64,000 nucleotides of DNA, taken from SHVZ01 sp041906305. GTDB taxonomy: Bacteria > Pseudomonadota > Alphaproteobacteria > SHVZ01. Location: assembly GCA_041906305.1 (NCBI GenBank), contig JAYRJL010000006.1, positions 186,001 through 250,000 of the forward strand, read 5' to 3'. Position 1 is the stretch's first letter. Every line of letters begins with the position of its first letter. Position numbers and translations under genes: made by a program. Positions 62,096-64,000 of the stretch are shown one piece after another. The notes beneath the pieces were generated by a model. That model worked only from the letters and a program-made list of their open reading frames with translations. It was not told the DNA's origin and ran no database searches.

Positions 62096-64000
62096 GCTGG
62101 TAGCCCGGCTCCACCTCGGCCCCGACAAGGGTCCGCAGGAAGAACTCGAAGGTGCGGCGGAAGAAGTAGCCGTTGCGGTAGATCGAGAGATGGTTGTGGT
62201 TGATCATGACCAGCAGCTCGAAATCCTTGTTCGCCTTGATCAGCGCGTCGCAGACCTGGAGCGTCAAGGCCGGGGCCACGTTGTCGTCCATGTCGGCGTA
62301 GGAGAGGAAGAGCTTGCCCTGCATGCGGTGCGCGATGCTGGCATTGACCTGCGCCGCATACGAGGCGCCTTCCGAAGCCAGGCCCTGGTACTTCTCGCCC
62401 CAGCCCTGGGAATATCCGCGCTGGTCGTGGTTTCCGGACGACGAGGCCGCCGCCTTGAAGAACTCGGGATAGAGGAACAAGGCGCGTGTCGAGGCGAAGC
62501 CCCCGCCGGAATGACCGGTGATGCCGACGCGGTCCAGGTCCATGTAGGGCCGGTCCTTCGCCAGCTGCTTGAGGCCCGCGATGTGGTCCTCGAGCCCGCC
62601 CGCCGTCTCCATCCTGCCGTACCAGTGATCGTGGAACGCCTTGGATCGGAGCGGCGTGCCGCGCCCGTCGATGGTGACGACGACCATGCCGAGCTCGGCG
62701 AAGGCGCGCGGAAACAGGAACTGCCGCATGCCGTTGGCATCGGCGGTGAAGGACTGGTTCGGCGTCTGCGTGCGTTGCGGCCCCGGATAGATCAGGTCGA
62801 GCACCGGGTAGCGCTTGGCTGGATCGAAATCGCTGGGGAGCCAGATCGCGCCGTAGATGTCGGTCTTCCTGTCGGCGGCCTTGACCTTGAACGGCTCGGG
62901 CCAGCTCCAGTCGTTGCGCGTGATCTCCGGGATCTCCGCCTCGTCCAGCTTGGCGATGATCTTCCCGTCGAGCGACGAGCGGAGAAATGACGACGGCACG
63001 GTCGTGATCGTGCTCTGCGTCTCGACGAAGTACTTCCCCGACGGCGACACCCCCGACGGCTTCGGCCGATGGATGGCGAGCGGCAGCACGATCAGCACCT
63101 GCGGCTGGACGGTCGCGACGAAGTGGTCGACCTGCTCCGGCGTCAGCACCTTGACCGGGCCGCCGTCGAGCGAGGCGCTGCACACCTGGCGCATGTAGGG
63201 ATCCATCCGCGGCGTGATCCCGGCGGCGGTGAACAGCACCGTCCGCGCCGTCGGATCGACATGGAGGATGTCGTAGACCACCCACTTCCCGCCGGTGATG
63301 CGGTTCTTGGTCTTGCCCTTCTCGTCGATCAGGTAGAGATGGGCCCAGCCGTCCTCCTGGGAGAACCAGACGATCTCCTTGCCACCGGGAAGAGTCCGGA
63401 CGTTGGGCCGGAACGACGGCTGCAGGTTGGCCTCGACGAACGTCTTCGAGCGCTCCTCGCGGACGATCCGGACCTTGCCCGTGTTCGTGTCGAAGCGGAG
63501 CAGCCGCATCCACTTCTCGGCCCGGCCGACGTCCAGGATGAAGGCGGTCTTCGAGTCCTCGTCCCACCAGACCCGCCCGCGCTCGATCGTCGAGCCGTTG
63601 CCGACGAGCTGCGGCGTCACGTCGGCGAAGGCCTGCTTGCCTGTCGCGACCTCGATCGCGAGGTGATGCGCGTAAGCCAGCTCCTCGTCTCGGTCGCCCG
63701 GAAACGGCATGCGGATCTCATGCAGGACCGGCCGGACGCTGCCGTCCTCCGGCACCGACTGGTGCAGGTGGAGCGGCTTGACCTTGCGCTCGTCGAGCTT
63801 GTGGGTGAGCACCAACCTGGAATCGGGCGACCAGACAAGCGCCGGCGGCGGCACGGCGCCCGCACGCTTCCAAGAGATCGCGGTCAGGTTGGTGTCCGGC
63901 GACTTGCCATAGGCGAAGCGTTCCTCGCCGTCCTTGGTGAGCGCCCGCTCCTTGCCGGTCCTCACGTCGCGGATCCAGAGGTTCGGCCCCTTGAGGAAAG
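62076..64000 (-). CDS. S9 family prolyl peptidase (DPP-IV type), 5' end outside window
   Basis: At least 641 residues; the frame stays open to the window edge (NLWIRDV near 63970), so the N-terminus with any signal peptide is missing. The beta-propeller DPPIV_N domain covers the N-terminal two thirds. The catalytic domain has the nucleophile in GHSGGGFAS, Asp in YADMDDNV and His in INHNHLS, and the upstream DGRGTPLRSKAFHDHWYG block. Such enzymes remove dipeptides with penultimate proline or cut short peptides. It overlaps the ferredoxin-like gene convergently by 20 bp. Confidence 0.9.
   Translation of the reverse strand, partial: FLKGPNLWIRDVRTGKERALTKDGEERFAYGKSPDTNLTAISWKRAGAVPPPALVWSPDSRLVLTHKLDERKVKPLHLHQSVPEDGSVRPVLHEIRMPFPGDRDEELAYAHHLAIEVATGKQAFADVTPQLVGNGSTIERGRVWWDEDSKTAFILDVGRAEKWMRLLRFDTNTGKVRIVREERSKTFVEANLQPSFRPNVRTLPGGKEIVWFSQEDGWAHLYLIDEKGKTKNRITGGKWVVYDILHVDPTARTVLFTAAGITPRMDPYMRQVCSASLDGGPVKVLTPEQVDHFVATVQPQVLIVLPLAIHRPKPSGVSPSGKYFVETQSTITTVPSSFLRSSLDGKIIAKLDEAEIPEITRNDWSWPEPFKVKAADRKTDIYGAIWLPSDFDPAKRYPVLDLIYPGPQRTQTPNQSFTADANGMRQFLFPRAFAELGMVVVTIDGRGTPLRSKAFHDHWYGRMETAGGLEDHIAGLKQLAKDRPYMDLDRVGITGHSGGGFASTRALFLYPEFFKAAASSSGNHDQRGYSQGWGEKYQGLASEGASYAAQVNASIAHRMQGKLFLSYADMDDNVAPALTLQVCDALIKANKDFELLVMINHNHLSIYRNGYFFRRTFEFFLRTLVGAEVEPGYQLKGQGD

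Overview
The window is high-G+C DNA packed with chromosomal genes. I see no rRNA, tRNA, insertion sequence, prophage or CRISPR array. Protein families and gene order point to an alphaproteobacterium, probably of the Rhodospirillales type: a DUF4169 protein, TIGR02186 next to a TauE exporter and a Soe-type molybdoenzyme, HutF-type histidine degradation, a form II CoxL and a proline-rich IF-3 N-terminus. Genus cannot be fixed from the sequence alone. Gene density is very high. Many same-strand neighbours overlap by 4 bp (ATGA or GTGA), and several convergent pairs overlap at their 3' ends.

Layout. 0-4.6 kb: 3' end of citramalate synthase, a TrmJ-like RNA methyltransferase, a class III aminotransferase, rpsD with a near-consensus promoter, a leader hairpin and a good terminator, then an unrecognised cysteine-rich hydrophobic protein. 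4.6-14.6 kb: a divergent catabolic locus. The minus arm has an oligopeptide-type ABC transporter (BCDF, no binding protein) and a threonine-dehydratase-like enzyme. The plus arm has a diaminopropionate-ammonia-lyase-like enzyme, an M81 (MlrC-like) metallopeptidase, two paralogous class II aldolase/adducin proteins and an unassigned TIM-barrel protein. 14.6-25.8 kb, minus strand: gamma-glutamyltransferase, gpt, a SoeABC-type sulfite dehydrogenase, a universal stress protein, TIGR02186, TauE/SafE, a rhodanese, an exported unknown and hutI. 25.9-36.7 kb: hutF, ogt, acsA, a large MscS channel, a soluble PAS histidine kinase, an acyl-CoA dehydrogenase and a D-2-hydroxyacid (GlcD-type) FAD oxidoreductase. 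36.7-48.8 kb: an O-antigen ligase-like protein, the Sua5 tRNA t6A enzyme, an orphan ParA, CysQ, an orphan form II CoxL, HIT, RhtB/LysE, GNAT, TPR, SDR and alpha/beta hydrolase genes, and two glycosyltransferases. 49-54.5 kb: thrS and infC (infC starts at a rare ATA codon), an unusual four-cupredoxin multicopper oxidase and a lone fliL-like gene. 54.5-64 kb: AMP nucleosidase, a Gfo/Idh/MocA oxidoreductase, a polar amino acid ABC operon ending in a SelA-like PLP enzyme and a small ferredoxin-like protein, and a DPP-IV-type S9 peptidase that runs off the window.

How the genes work together. Two loci combine an importer with PLP enzymes of amino-acid breakdown (4.6-14.4 kb and 57-61.4 kb), and peptidases (M81, GGT, S9) lie near them, so use of peptides and unusual amino acids is a theme. 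The Soe cluster handles sulfite oxidation and export, and CysQ belongs to sulfur assimilation. HutI and HutF form the lower histidine pathway by the formylglutamate route, but hutU, hutH and hutG are not in the window. The most unusual single object is the multicopper oxidase. It reads as two fused two-domain units, each of which has lost the half of the copper ligands that the other keeps.
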